A stretch of 64,000 bases of DNA from NCBI GenBank assembly GCA_009773805.1, contig WTXA01000001.1:372001-436000 (forward strand), given 5' to 3'. Under the pieces are notes generated by a model that saw only the letters and a program-made list of their open reading frames with translations, ran no database searches and was not told the origin of the DNA. Shown here one piece after another: positions 45,501 to 54,297 of the stretch. The position numbers and the translations under genes are program-made. This DNA is from Fusobacteriota bacterium (GTDB lineage: Bacteria; Bacillota; TC1). Numbering within the stretch: the stretch's first letter is position 1; each line of letters begins with the position of its first letter.

Positions 45501-45510
45501 AATTTATAAA

Positions 45511-45792
45511 CTATTGAGCTGCGTAAATGCTTGCTTGTTTTTTATCTCTGCCTTTTCTTTCGAAGCGTACAACGCCATCGATCAAAGCAAACAAAGTATC
45601 GTCTTTACCTATGCCAACATTTATGCCAGGATGAATTTTAGTGCCTCTTTGTCTAACTAAAATATTTCCTGCTTTAACTACAGTACCGTCGCCTCTTTTA
45701 ACACCCAGTCTTTGTGCATTACTGTCACGACCGTTCCTTGAACTACCTTGTCCCTTTTTGTGGGCAAATAGTTGAAGTTCTAACTTAAACAT
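45511..45792 (-). CDS. rpmA: 50S ribosomal protein L27 with cleavable N-terminal extension
   Basis: A 93-residue L27. It starts [16 protein letters not shown]: the first nine residues (ending in F9) are the Firmicutes-specific extension removed by the protease Prp, exposing AHKKG. The protease gene lies immediately upstream, overlapping by 8 nt. L27 reaches the peptidyl transferase centre, so the extension must be removed for function. Confidence 0.96.
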   Translation of the reverse strand: MFKLELQLFAHKKGQGSSRNGRDSNAQRLGVKRGDGTVVKAGNILVRQRGTKIHPGINVGIGKDDTLFALIDGVVRFERKGRDKKQASIYAAQ

Positions 45793-46117
45793 GAAACTCC
45801 ACCTCCTTATTGTGGACCTTTATCGAATTCTTATAATTGTCATGAAGAATTTCTATGCCGTTTAGGAAAATATATTCTATTCCCCCGAGTCTTACATCTT
45901 CATTACTTTTAAAAATCAATTCTAAATAGCCATCATTTTTTTCAACATTAATATTTTTTATAAATTTTGACAAACTATATTCGATAGTTTGTAAATGCAT
46001 TGACATTGCAGCACAAACTAAATCATACTTACTATTACCATTATGCATAGCATGTCCTTCAGACTTAAAACCAGTCCAGTTTCCAAGCTTATCCCTGTAA
46101 ACAGTAACTTTTATCAT
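45785..46117 (-). CDS. prp: Ribosomal-processing cysteine protease Prp
   Basis: A 110-residue Prp (YsxB). Catalytic His22 lies in GHAMHNG and Cys35 in YDLVCAAMS. It removes the L27 N-terminal extension encoded by the next gene. The rplU-prp-rpmA order is typical of Firmicutes and matches the cleavable L27 seen here. Confidence 0.94.
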   Translation of the reverse strand: MIKVTVYRDKLGNWTGFKSEGHAMHNGNSKYDLVCAAMSMHLQTIEYSLSKFIKNINVEKNDGYLELIFKSNEDVRLGGIEYIFLNGIEILHDNYKNSIKVHNKEVEFHV

Positions 46118-46119
46118 TA

Positions 46120-46452
46120 CTATTCAGCTGATTTATCAGCATTAAGAGCAATACTCTCAACCATAACTTCTGTATAAGGTTGTCTGTGACCTTGCTTTCT
46201 TCTATAATTCTTTTTAGCTTTATACTTATAGACTAAAACTTTTTCGCCTTTACCATGAGAAACTACTTTCAAAACTACTTCAGCATTTAATACTTCTGGA
46301 GTTCCTACTTCTAAGCTTTCACTGTTAGCTACTAAAAGAACTTTATTGTCTTTTATTAAGCTTCCAACTTCTGCATTTATTTTCTCTAGTTGAAGTGTGT
46401 CTCCTTCAACAACTTTATATTGTTTACCACCATTTTTAATTATTGCGTACAT
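46120..46452 (-). CDS. rplU: 50S ribosomal protein L21
   Basis: A 110-residue L21 ([19 protein letters not shown]-terminal [20 protein letters not shown]). I chose ATG 46452, preceded by GAAGGAGGTG; the frame is open to 46485 without a ribosome site. First gene of the operon with prp and rpmA. The leader is probably autoregulatory. Confidence 0.97.
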   Translation of the reverse strand: MYAIIKNGGKQYKVVEGDTLQLEKINAEVGSLIKDNKVLLVANSESLEVGTPEVLNAEVVLKVVSHGKGEKVLVYKYKAKKNYRRKQGHRQPYTEVMVESIALNADKSAE

Positions 46453-46536
46453 ATGGCACCTCCTTCGCTTAAGACTCCCTATCAAGGTAGACTTTTGTCT
46501 TTAAAAACCTTTTTTACGGGGTTTACAAACGACACT
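46453..46536 (-). promoter_or_regulatory. Probable L21 leader (autoregulatory RNA)
   Basis: The 84-nt leader between the promoter and rplU contains AGAC-AAAA-GTCT followed by CTACC and GGGAGTCTTAAG. The two GTCT copies can pair alternately with the same AGAC. Size, position and these motifs resemble the Firmicutes L21 leader family, but I cannot run a covariance model. Feedback by L21 is inferred. Confidence 0.55.
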
Positions 46537-46542
46537 ATTGTT

Positions 46543-46571
46543 ATTATATATTTTTTCAGTGTCATATGCAA
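46543..46571 (-). promoter_or_regulatory. Promoter of rplU-prp-rpmA
   Basis: TTGCAT (46566-46571), 17 nt, TATAAT (46543-46548) on the - strand, 16 nt past the end of the LiaF-like gene. Confidence 0.8.
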
Positions 46572-46586
46572 TAGATTACCCTATAT

Positions 46587-47252
46587 TTACTTAACTTCAA
46601 TACCACCTAAAACAGCTGTGCCCCTTAGGATTAAAATATATTCGCCTGTTGGTTCTACTGATCTATGCTTAATTTCCACACCACCTAAAAAACCATTAAC
46701 ATCACTTCTAATTCTAATATTAGATGGAAGCTTAATTTCTACGCCGCCCATAAATGCATTAACATCAATAACTGCGTCTGATGTTAATTTGATTTCAGTC
46801 AAGTCAAGAACAACACCACCTAAAAAAGCATCAGCTTTTCCACCTTTGAAGTTTTGACTTACTACTTTTTTTTCTACTCCCCCAAGAACTGCTATAGCAT
46901 TAAGCTCATCTTTACTATCAATAGAAAGATTATTCCTAGGTTGTGCTATTCTTTTGAAAATACCACCTAATAGAATTTCAATACCGATGATTACTAATAA
47001 GCCAGGGAAAATTATTTTATTTAGTTGTGGATACCAATCGTTTAGCAAATTAACTAAACCAAGAAAAGTTACTATACCCCCAAAAATAATATTATGATTA
47101 TTAAATAGTATAATCAAACCTATAATAATCATAATAGATGGGAAAATTACATTAGCTGTCAATCCAATATCAGTTATCATGCCAAGTTCTTGTAATCCGT
47201 AAATAACCCCAACCGCTACAAAAAGTAGACCAAATAAAATTTTAGATTTCAT
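46587..47252 (-). CDS. LiaF-like membrane protein with GGV repeats
   Basis: A 221-residue protein. Four hydrophobic segments (about 5-20, 32-50, 55-70, 80-98) form a DUF5668-type membrane part. The rest is a repetitive beta domain with GG(V/I)E(I/V)K-like motifs at 124, 145, 169, 190 and 216, similar to the C-terminal domain of LiaF and other envelope-stress sensors. Start ATG 47252 follows TAAGGAGGA. No LiaRS genes are near. It sits where RNase G is usually found in this cluster. The exact role is unknown. Confidence 0.75.
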   Translation of the reverse strand: MKSKILFGLLFVAVGVIYGLQELGMITDIGLTANVIFPSIMIIIGLIILFNNHNIIFGGIVTFLGLVNLLNDWYPQLNKIIFPGLLVIIGIEILLGGIFKRIAQPRNNLSIDSKDELNAIAVLGGVEKKVVSQNFKGGKADAFLGGVVLDLTEIKLTSDAVIDVNAFMGGVEIKLPSNIRIRSDVNGFLGGVEIKHRSVEPTGEYILILRGTAVLGGIEVK

Positions 47253-47253
47253 C

Positions 47254-47907
47254 TTATTCCTCCTTAGACATTTTATCAATAATAGGTGCATCATCACCAA
47301 TTAGTTTTAACCTGATTGTTTTAAGATCCAATTCAAGATACTTAAGCAGATTATCAATTCTTAAATTCTTGTCACTTCCTGCATATACTTCTATAATAAC
47401 CCCAGTATCAGTAAAATTCCAGTCTAAAATGTATTCTTTAATATCCTTAATTCCGATACTCTTCTTAGTTTTAACTTCCATTAATATTTCAGATTTGTCC
47501 AACTTGTCTGCAATTATGACTCTATATTCATCTCTATTAACCCCATCACCATAAACTAAAAGATACTTTGCTTTTCTGAGCATTGAGCTCAAAGATTTAG
47601 TTGATATGGTTTTTTCTTTTAAGGTCTTTACTTTTAGTCCATCTGGAATAACTTTATTTATTTTTTCTAAAAAATCACCTACATCTATTTCCTGATCAGT
47701 TTCAATTTCTAAAAGTTCACCTTCACTTTCTAAACCAACTCCTTTGGCAATAGCAAAAGATAACTTCATATGAGGATTAAAACCTTCACTAAAACTTATC
47801 GGTAAGGTGCTTCTTCTAAAGGATTGTCTAAACACCTTCATTAACTCAAGATGAGATAAATATGCCAACGGACCTCTTACAGAAAATTCCATTACATAAC
47901 TAGCCAT
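47254..47907 (-). CDS. TIGR03936 family radical-SAM-associated protein (DUF2344)
   Basis: A 217-residue protein (MEFSVRGPLAYLSHLELMKVFRQ; SFSEGFNPHMKLSFA) of the family always found beside or fused to the TIGR03960 radical SAM protein. I chose ATG 47907, 5 nt after AAAGGTGAG, within the end of the upstream gene. The biochemical function is not established; neighbourhood with ribosomal genes suggests rRNA or ribosomal protein modification. Confidence 0.85.
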   Translation of the reverse strand: MASYVMEFSVRGPLAYLSHLELMKVFRQSFRRSTLPISFSEGFNPHMKLSFAIAKGVGLESEGELLEIETDQEIDVGDFLEKINKVIPDGLKVKTLKEKTISTKSLSSMLRKAKYLLVYGDGVNRDEYRVIIADKLDKSEILMEVKTKKSIGIKDIKEYILDWNFTDTGVIIEVYAGSDKNLRIDNLLKYLELDLKTIRLKLIGDDAPIIDKMSKEE

Positions 47908-49765
47908 GATACTCACCTTTTATATCCATTCTTATTTCATCATTACACACACCACATGCAGTGCAACCAAGTCTACAATCTCTGGTTATTTCGAGACTTT
48001 TAGATTTTTGATACTCATTCCATAAATATAGTTTTTTAACACCTATATCTATGTGATCCCAATACATTGGTTCAGTTTCAGCAAAGAAATGCTCACTATA
48101 AGCTTCTTTACTAATAGCATTTTCTTCTAAAGCCTCATTCCACATTTCAAGCTTGAACCAATCGTCCCAACTATCAAACATAGCCCCTTTATTATATAGG
48201 CTTTGTAATACATTTCCCAATCTACGGTCACCCCTAGCAAACATTCCTTCAAGTACACTTAAGGCTGAATAATGATAACTAAGTTTTAATCCTTTACCAA
48301 TTTCTCTAACTGCTTCTTTTAAAAGGTATTGCTTCCTGATCAATTCATCTTTAGTATTTTGACCAAACCACTGAAATGCAGTAAAGGGTTTTGGTACAAA
48401 TGATGCTACACTGACAGTTACAATAATATTCTTTCCTCCAGAAATTTTCCTTCCCAAGTCGAGAACTTTTTTACCTAACTCAATAATACCTATAACATCT
48501 TCATCAGTTTCTTCAGGCAAACCAATCATGAAATAAAGTTTTAATCTTTGCCATCCTGCTTGAAAGGCACCTTCAACAGATGCCATAAGATCTTCTTCTG
48601 AAACTCCCTTATTAATAATATCTCTCATTCTTTGGGTTCCTGCTTCAGGAGCAAAAGTAAAACCTGTTTTTCTTACTTTTTGTATTTCTTTAGCTAACTC
48701 AACTGAAAAAGTATCTACTCTTAAAGAAGGTAATGATATACTGATTTTACCTTTCTCATATTTTGCTAATAATTTACTAACTAATTCCTTAACACCTGTA
48801 TAGTCTGCTGTGCTTAAGGATGTTAGGGAAATATCGTCATACCCACTGCCCACTACCAGCTTATCCGCTGTTTCAAGTAGTTTTGATACTGATTTTTCTC
48901 TAACCGGCCTATAGTAGTTACCAGCTTGGCAAAATCTGCAGCCATGAGTACACCCTCTTAAAACTTCAAGCATCATACGATCATGAATTGCATCAACAAA
49001 TGGTATTACTAGTTTGGTAGGAAAGTAAGCATTATCTAAATCAGCTACAAAGGTTTTTTTTACCTTTATGTTCCTATCATGGATGTTAAACGTACCCAAG
49101 TACTTTCCTTCCGAATCATATTCTTCTTTATAGAAAGCAGGAATATAGACACCATTTAATTCACTTAATTTCAATAGTAATTCTTTTCTATTTTCAATCT
49201 TGCCTTTAACAAGATAATTGGTTGTTATTTTTAAAATTTCAGGTAAAGCTTGCTCACCGTCACCTATTAAAAACAGGTCGATAAAGCTACTTATTGGTTC
49301 AGGATTAACACTACACGGTCCACCAGCAATGACTAATGGGTGAGCACCATTCATCCTTTCATTACTGGTTAAAGGAACGTTAGCCAATCCAAGCATAGCT
49401 AATATGTTTGTATAACTCATTTCATACTGAAGTGTAAAACCTACAATAGGAAAATCACTTAATGACTTAAAAGATTCTAATGAATAAAGAGGTATACCTC
49501 TTTCCTGCATTTTTTTATACATATCAGGCCAAGGCATAAATGATCTTTCCATTAAGTATGGGGTGGTCTCATTAACTAGACCATAAAGAATTTGCAAGCC
49601 TAAATGTGACATACCTACTTCATAAACATCAGGAAAGCAAAATGCTATTTGACATGCTGTATCTTCAAATGTCTTTTTAGTACTGTTCCATTCACCACCA
49701 ATATATCTTCCTGGCTTTTCTACTTCTGTCAATAATCCATCAAATACTATTTTTCTTATATCCAT
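47900..49765 (-). CDS. TIGR03960 family radical SAM protein with B12-binding-like domain
   Basis: A 621-residue protein. The N-terminus resembles a B12-binding domain (about 40-190) and is followed by a radical SAM core with the CxxxCxxC cluster RGCTHGCRFCQAG and a C-terminal Cys group DCRLGCTACGVC. I chose ATG 49765 behind TAGGAG; the open frame to 49825 overlaps rodA. The reaction is unknown. It pairs with the next gene (TIGR03936). Confidence 0.87.
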   Translation of the reverse strand: MDIRKIVFDGLLTEVEKPGRYIGGEWNSTKKTFEDTACQIAFCFPDVYEVGMSHLGLQILYGLVNETTPYLMERSFMPWPDMYKKMQERGIPLYSLESFKSLSDFPIVGFTLQYEMSYTNILAMLGLANVPLTSNERMNGAHPLVIAGGPCSVNPEPISSFIDLFLIGDGEQALPEILKITTNYLVKGKIENRKELLLKLSELNGVYIPAFYKEEYDSEGKYLGTFNIHDRNIKVKKTFVADLDNAYFPTKLVIPFVDAIHDRMMLEVLRGCTHGCRFCQAGNYYRPVREKSVSKLLETADKLVVGSGYDDISLTSLSTADYTGVKELVSKLLAKYEKGKISISLPSLRVDTFSVELAKEIQKVRKTGFTFAPEAGTQRMRDIINKGVSEEDLMASVEGAFQAGWQRLKLYFMIGLPEETDEDVIGIIELGKKVLDLGRKISGGKNIIVTVSVASFVPKPFTAFQWFGQNTKDELIRKQYLLKEAVREIGKGLKLSYHYSALSVLEGMFARGDRRLGNVLQSLYNKGAMFDSWDDWFKLEMWNEALEENAISKEAYSEHFFAETEPMYWDHIDIGVKKLYLWNEYQKSKSLEITRDCRLGCTACGVCNDEIRMDIKGEYHG

Positions 49766-49773
49766 TAATTCTC

Positions 49774-50892
49774 CTAAAATATTACTTTCGTTCGTTGCAT
49801 ACTGATATTTAATATTATTCCACAAGCAAGGAAATTTACAATTAAATTACTTCCTGCAGCACTTAAGAATGGTAATGGTATTCCAGTAATTGGCATTAAA
49901 CTTAAGTTCATCCCTATATTCTCAACAATGTGAAACAAGAACATGCTAATGAAACCCATAACTACAACATAACCATAATGATCCAAGCATTCATGGGCAA
50001 TTATTAAAGCTTTTACTAAAAAAATAAAATATATTATAAGAACTGCTATTGTCCCAATAAATCCGAATTCTTCACCAATAACTGAGAAAATAAAGTCTGA
50101 TTCCTTAACTGGCAGGAAATTTACCTGTGTTCCATTTAAGAAACCTTTTCCGCCTAATCCACCTGAACCTATTGCTATCAAGGCTTGAATAATATTATAC
50201 CCAGCCCCAAGCCCATTTCTCCCATCTTCATAAGGGTTTAAGAATACAGTAAACCTTTGTATTTGATATTCAGCTAAAGGAATCGGTAAACCTATAGACA
50301 GGTGTAAAGCAATCCAGGTAACTACTATTGCTAACCCTCCGACTAGTATAATCGTTATATACTTCTTATTTAATGTTGATGCATATAGCATACCAAATAC
50401 CATAGCAATAAATACTAGTGCTGTACCCATGTCTGGCTCCATTAAGATTAGTATAAATGGAGGCACAGCATAAGCAAGGGCCTTTAAGATACTTTTCCAA
50501 CTGCCATCATTTTCATAATGTCTATTTAAAAAATTACCAAAGGCTAAAATAAAAAGAATTTTACTGAATTCTGATGGTTGCACACTAAAAGGACCAATAT
50601 AAATCCAGTTTCTGGCTCCATATATCTCAACCCCAAATATTAAAACTAATACTAAAATAAATATCATCCCAATATATAAAGGTTTTTCTATTTCACTAAA
50701 CTTGTTGTAGTCAATTGAGGCTATTAATATAAGTGCAACCAAACCGATTGCCACAAATATGCTTGTTTTAACAACTAAGTTTCCTACTAATCCTTGAGAT
50801 GTGGAAATAGTTAATCCCAAACCAATTGCTGCCAATAAAATTGTTAATATCAAAAATGACCAATCGGCCTTTTTCCATAAATCCTTGTTCAT
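49774..50892 (-). CDS. rodA: Rod-shape determining SEDS glycosyltransferase RodA
   Basis: A 372-residue SEDS polymerase with about ten membrane helices. Conserved segments are IYIGPFSVQPSEFSKI, EPDMGTALVF and the C-terminal GMNLSLMPITGIPLPFLSAAGS. It polymerises lipid II with its partner PBP2 (mrdA), encoded 1 nt upstream. The mre-mrdA-rodA setting assigns it to elongation rather than division or sporulation (FtsW/SpoVE). Confidence 0.94.
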   Translation of the reverse strand: MNKDLWKKADWSFLILTILLAAIGLGLTISTSQGLVGNLVVKTSIFVAIGLVALILIASIDYNKFSEIEKPLYIGMIFILVLVLIFGVEIYGARNWIYIGPFSVQPSEFSKILFILAFGNFLNRHYENDGSWKSILKALAYAVPPFILILMEPDMGTALVFIAMVFGMLYASTLNKKYITIILVGGLAIVVTWIALHLSIGLPIPLAEYQIQRFTVFLNPYEDGRNGLGAGYNIIQALIAIGSGGLGGKGFLNGTQVNFLPVKESDFIFSVIGEEFGFIGTIAVLIIYFIFLVKALIIAHECLDHYGYVVVMGFISMFLFHIVENIGMNLSLMPITGIPLPFLSAAGSNLIVNFLACGIILNISMQRTKVIF

Positions 50893-50893
50893 T

Positions 50894-52915
50894 CTAATTT
50901 CCTTTCAAATTAACGTATGCTTCAAATACTGCTCTTGCAACAGCTGCTGCCGAATTCGAACTATTTACTGCATATTCAACTACTACCGCTACTGCTATTT
51001 CAGGCTTATCATAAGGTGCATATCCCACAAAAAGACCATGGTATTCTTTAATATCTCCCGATCTCCCTGTTTCTGCAGTACCAGTCTTACCAGCAGCTGC
51101 AACTCTGCTGCCACTAAATATTCTACTTGCCGTTCCAGAAGCAACAACTTGCCGCATACCTTCTTTAACGATATTCAATTCTTCCGCAGTCATTTCCACT
51201 TTATTCAATACTATAGGTTTAACATTAAAAACGCTTTTTTCATCTGCTGATGTAATGCTCTTAATTATAGTTGGCTTATATCTAGTTCCACCATTTGCTA
51301 ATGTTGAAGCAAACTCACCTAATTGTAAAATACTATAATTATTCAAACCTTGTCCAATGGAAACAAGATTAGTATCATGTATATACCAATCTTTGTTTTC
51401 TTGATAGTATCTTTCATATTTAGCTATTTCAATCTCTTTTTCCTGTTCTGCAATTTCTATTTGTTCTTTTTTAGAACTTGAGGTTAAGGAATTATCTTGA
51501 TTTATTTCTACAATTTTTTTAGAGGTTTGTTCAGTTAATTTTTTAATCATACCTTCTTTAAAATTCTTTTCGAAAATAGCCTTATTATCAGGTGTTGGTA
51601 AAAATCCTTTAATAACACCATTTACATCTGTAAATCCTGTATCTACTCCCAAACCAAATTGTCTAGCTGTCTTTGATATATTTTCAATACCTGCTTTTTC
51701 TGAAAATGATTGAAAATATGTATTACAAGAAACTCTCAAAGCTTCTGTTAGATTAATATTACCGTGAATTCCAGTACATTTAATATTATTTCTCCAAATT
51801 CCTGTGCAGGTTTCTCTGTATTCAACTGTTAGTCCACTGTAATGAAGTCCAGCTAATGCAGTAATCATTTTAAATGTTGAACCTGGCGGGTAGGCAACAT
51901 TAGTAACCTTATTTAACATTGGTGATTGATCATTTTCTAAATAATATTTTACTTCTTCATCAGATAGACCATCTAAAAAATCATTTGGATTTAAATCCGG
52001 TTTAGATGACATGGCAAGAATTTCACCTGTATTAACATTGAAGGCTATTGCTGCTCCAGCACCAGCTTTAGTACTTGCCGCCTTTGATAAATTTATTTGG
52101 GCATCCAAGGTTTCTTCAAGTACTTTTTGAAGTCTAACATCAATAGTCAAACTAACATTATCTCCAGGAATCGAAGAATTATCTAGTGATTTAACATTGA
52201 CAGTTCTACCACGATTATCAATTTCAACCTCTTGTGTGCCTTTTGTTCCTAATAGGCCTTTAAGTGTAGTACCTTCTTTATTAAAAGTTTCTAAGGATCT
52301 TTCAATCCCAAGTTTACCAACTATATCAGTTAGCGAATATTTATCTTCATTACCTTTATATTCTTCTTGACTTATTGAGCCAACATATCCTAAAGTATTT
52401 CCTAATATTGGCCCTAAAGGGTAATTTCTTGTAGGTATAATATTTACTGTTGCCGCAGGTAAATATTTTGCTCTTTCATAAAACTTTCCAATTATTTCGA
52501 GTCCTTGATTTTGGGCATAATCTATTTTGATAATATCAACGTTTCCATATATTCCTTTTTTATTAGCTGCATCAATTACTTCTAATATTTTATTCTTATC
52601 ATAGTTCAACGGTTCTAATAAGATTGCTAAATTATGAATCGTCGTTTCTTTTTCAGCTGTCTTAGCATTAGTATCAAAAGTAATAGCAGCAATTGGTATG
52701 CTAGTTGCGAGTAAATTACCATTAGCATCTAAAATATCACCTCTTTTAGTAGGCAAATTAATTAGACGCAAACTATTGCTTGCTGATTGAGTTTGATATT
52801 TATCACCATTAATTATTTGTAGAAAAAACAATCTACTAGCTAACACAGAAAAAATAGCTAGAAATAAAAGCAAATATAAATATATATTAGCATGAGCACT
52901 TTTCTTTTGAGCCAT
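50894..52915 (-). CDS. mrdA: Penicillin-binding protein 2 (class B transpeptidase)
   Basis: A 673-residue class B PBP. One membrane helix (about 10-30), a dimerisation/pedestal region, and the transpeptidase with SxxK in YPPGSTFKM, SxN in RVSCNTYF and KTG in AAGKTGTAE. Between SxN and KTG lies a Lys/Glu-rich insertion of roughly 55 residues (about 440-500), absent from E. coli PBP2. It crosslinks side-wall peptidoglycan with RodA. Shares a base with the mreD stop. Confidence 0.93.
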   Translation of the reverse strand: MAQKKSAHANIYLYLLLFLAIFSVLASRLFFLQIINGDKYQTQSASNSLRLINLPTKRGDILDANGNLLATSIPIAAITFDTNAKTAEKETTIHNLAILLEPLNYDKNKILEVIDAANKKGIYGNVDIIKIDYAQNQGLEIIGKFYERAKYLPAATVNIIPTRNYPLGPILGNTLGYVGSISQEEYKGNEDKYSLTDIVGKLGIERSLETFNKEGTTLKGLLGTKGTQEVEIDNRGRTVNVKSLDNSSIPGDNVSLTIDVRLQKVLEETLDAQINLSKAASTKAGAGAAIAFNVNTGEILAMSSKPDLNPNDFLDGLSDEEVKYYLENDQSPMLNKVTNVAYPPGSTFKMITALAGLHYSGLTVEYRETCTGIWRNNIKCTGIHGNINLTEALRVSCNTYFQSFSEKAGIENISKTARQFGLGVDTGFTDVNGVIKGFLPTPDNKAIFEKNFKEGMIKKLTEQTSKKIVEINQDNSLTSSSKKEQIEIAEQEKEIEIAKYERYYQENKDWYIHDTNLVSIGQGLNNYSILQLGEFASTLANGGTRYKPTIIKSITSADEKSVFNVKPIVLNKVEMTAEELNIVKEGMRQVVASGTASRIFSGSRVAAAGKTGTAETGRSGDIKEYHGLFVGYAPYDKPEIAVAVVVEYAVNSSNSAAAVARAVFEAYVNLKGN

Positions 52916-53424
52916 TAATATTCTCCCTTGTATTTATGTAAAACTAAATAGCACATTGGATAGATAATCAGTGCTATTATCAAATTATATATACTTCCAT
53001 TCAAAATATTATGCATATACATTAAATTTAAATAATATCCTTTTCCTGCAATAAATAATATTGCTCCCATTAAAAAGTAATAAGTTATTGAGCTTGTAAA
53101 AACTATAATCAAGGGTGTTATAATATTCTCTCTAATAACTCTACTTGAATAAGTTCTTACTAGATAAACTACAATTATTAAAAGTAAAAAATTACTTCCA
53201 ATCATAGCACCAATAAATATATCTTCCAACAATCCTGCCACACCTGCATAAATTAGCGCAGTTCTACTGCTGATAAAAAATGACATTGATACGATTATTA
53301 TTAATATTATATTGAGATTAGCTCCAAAAAATTTCAAGCTAGAAAAAAAAGTAGCCTCGATTATTAAAGCGAGGCATATCACTATAAAAAATATGAAATG
53401 TCTAAAAATCTTCATTAATTTCAT
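52915..53424 (-). CDS. mreD: Rod-shape determining protein MreD
   Basis: A 169-residue membrane protein with five predicted helices (FFIVICLALIIEATFF at the start, GLLEDIFIGAMIGSNFLLLIIVVYLV in the middle). MreD is poorly conserved, and the call rests on topology and its place between mreC and mrdA. It is part of the elongasome with MreC, RodA and PBP2. Confidence 0.9.
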   Translation of the reverse strand: MKLMKIFRHFIFFIVICLALIIEATFFSSLKFFGANLNIILIIIVSMSFFISSRTALIYAGVAGLLEDIFIGAMIGSNFLLLIIVVYLVRTYSSRVIRENIITPLIIVFTSSITYYFLMGAILFIAGKGYYLNLMYMHNILNGSIYNLIIALIIYPMCYLVLHKYKGEY

Positions 53425-53425
53425 C

Positions 53426-54295
53426 CTACTTTATTTCGTTTTCTGTTGGTGTGAGTATTATTTCTTCTTTAATAATAACACCTACAAAATGTAAATCATC
53501 AAAGTCGGCGTATGCTTCAATAATTGCTCTTTTCATTAATCCATCCGAACTATTTACAATTTTTTTAATTTTGCCTATTTTTATATTCTTATAACCTAAG
53601 TCACCTAGTCCAGATGTAACAACTTCGTATCCTTCCATAATATTAGCTGTTGAAGGAATTTGAATCATCTGTAACCCGCCTAGACCTTTTTCATCGCCTA
53701 TTACTATTCCTGGATAACCTGTCTCTGTTGTAACTACAGTTATTGCCCCATACTTAGGATCTGTCAAGAGTGTTACTTCAGCAGTTGAGTTTGTTACACC
53801 TGTTACTTTGCCGATTAAACCACTGTAATTAATTACCGGCATGTTTTCACGTATACCACTACTAAAGCCTTTATTTATGGTGACAGTCTTATACCAGTCT
53901 TTAATGCTTCTACCAATTACCTCAGAATTAACAATTACTAAATCAGTATTTGATTCTTGGATTCCTAATAATAATCTTAAATTTTCATTTTCAACTCTAT
54001 ACTGGATTAATTCACTATTTGTTGATTGTAATTCTCCAATTTCAGCTTTTAGTTTATCATTTTCGTCCTTAACACTCTTATAGTCTACTAATCCCTTAAA
54101 GAAGCTTACAAAACCATTACTAGCTGTACTAGTAACACTTTGCGCGGGGTAGAGCATTTCTTTAAAAAATGATTCTACAGGTGCTAAACCAATTGAATTT
54201 GTGTTGGTTATTCTAATTATAATAGTTATGACTATAAGTCCAATTATTATAAATGTTCTACCTCTTTTTGCATTACTTATTTTCTTGCTCTTCAT
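53426..54295 (-). CDS. mreC: Rod-shape determining protein MreC
   Basis: A 289-residue bitopic protein. One membrane helix (about 13-30), a short coiled coil (about 70-105, KDENDKLKAEIGELQSTNSE) and a C-terminal beta domain (GLIGKVTGVTNSTAEVTLLTD). MreC links MreB to PBP2 and RodA outside the membrane. Two nt after mreB. Confidence 0.94.
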   Translation of the reverse strand: MKSKKISNAKRGRTFIIIGLIVITIIIRITNTNSIGLAPVESFFKEMLYPAQSVTSTASNGFVSFFKGLVDYKSVKDENDKLKAEIGELQSTNSELIQYRVENENLRLLLGIQESNTDLVIVNSEVIGRSIKDWYKTVTINKGFSSGIRENMPVINYSGLIGKVTGVTNSTAEVTLLTDPKYGAITVVTTETGYPGIVIGDEKGLGGLQMIQIPSTANIMEGYEVVTSGLGDLGYKNIKIGKIKKIVNSSDGLMKRAIIEAYADFDDLHFVGVIIKEEIILTPTENEIK

Positions 54296-54297
54296 TT

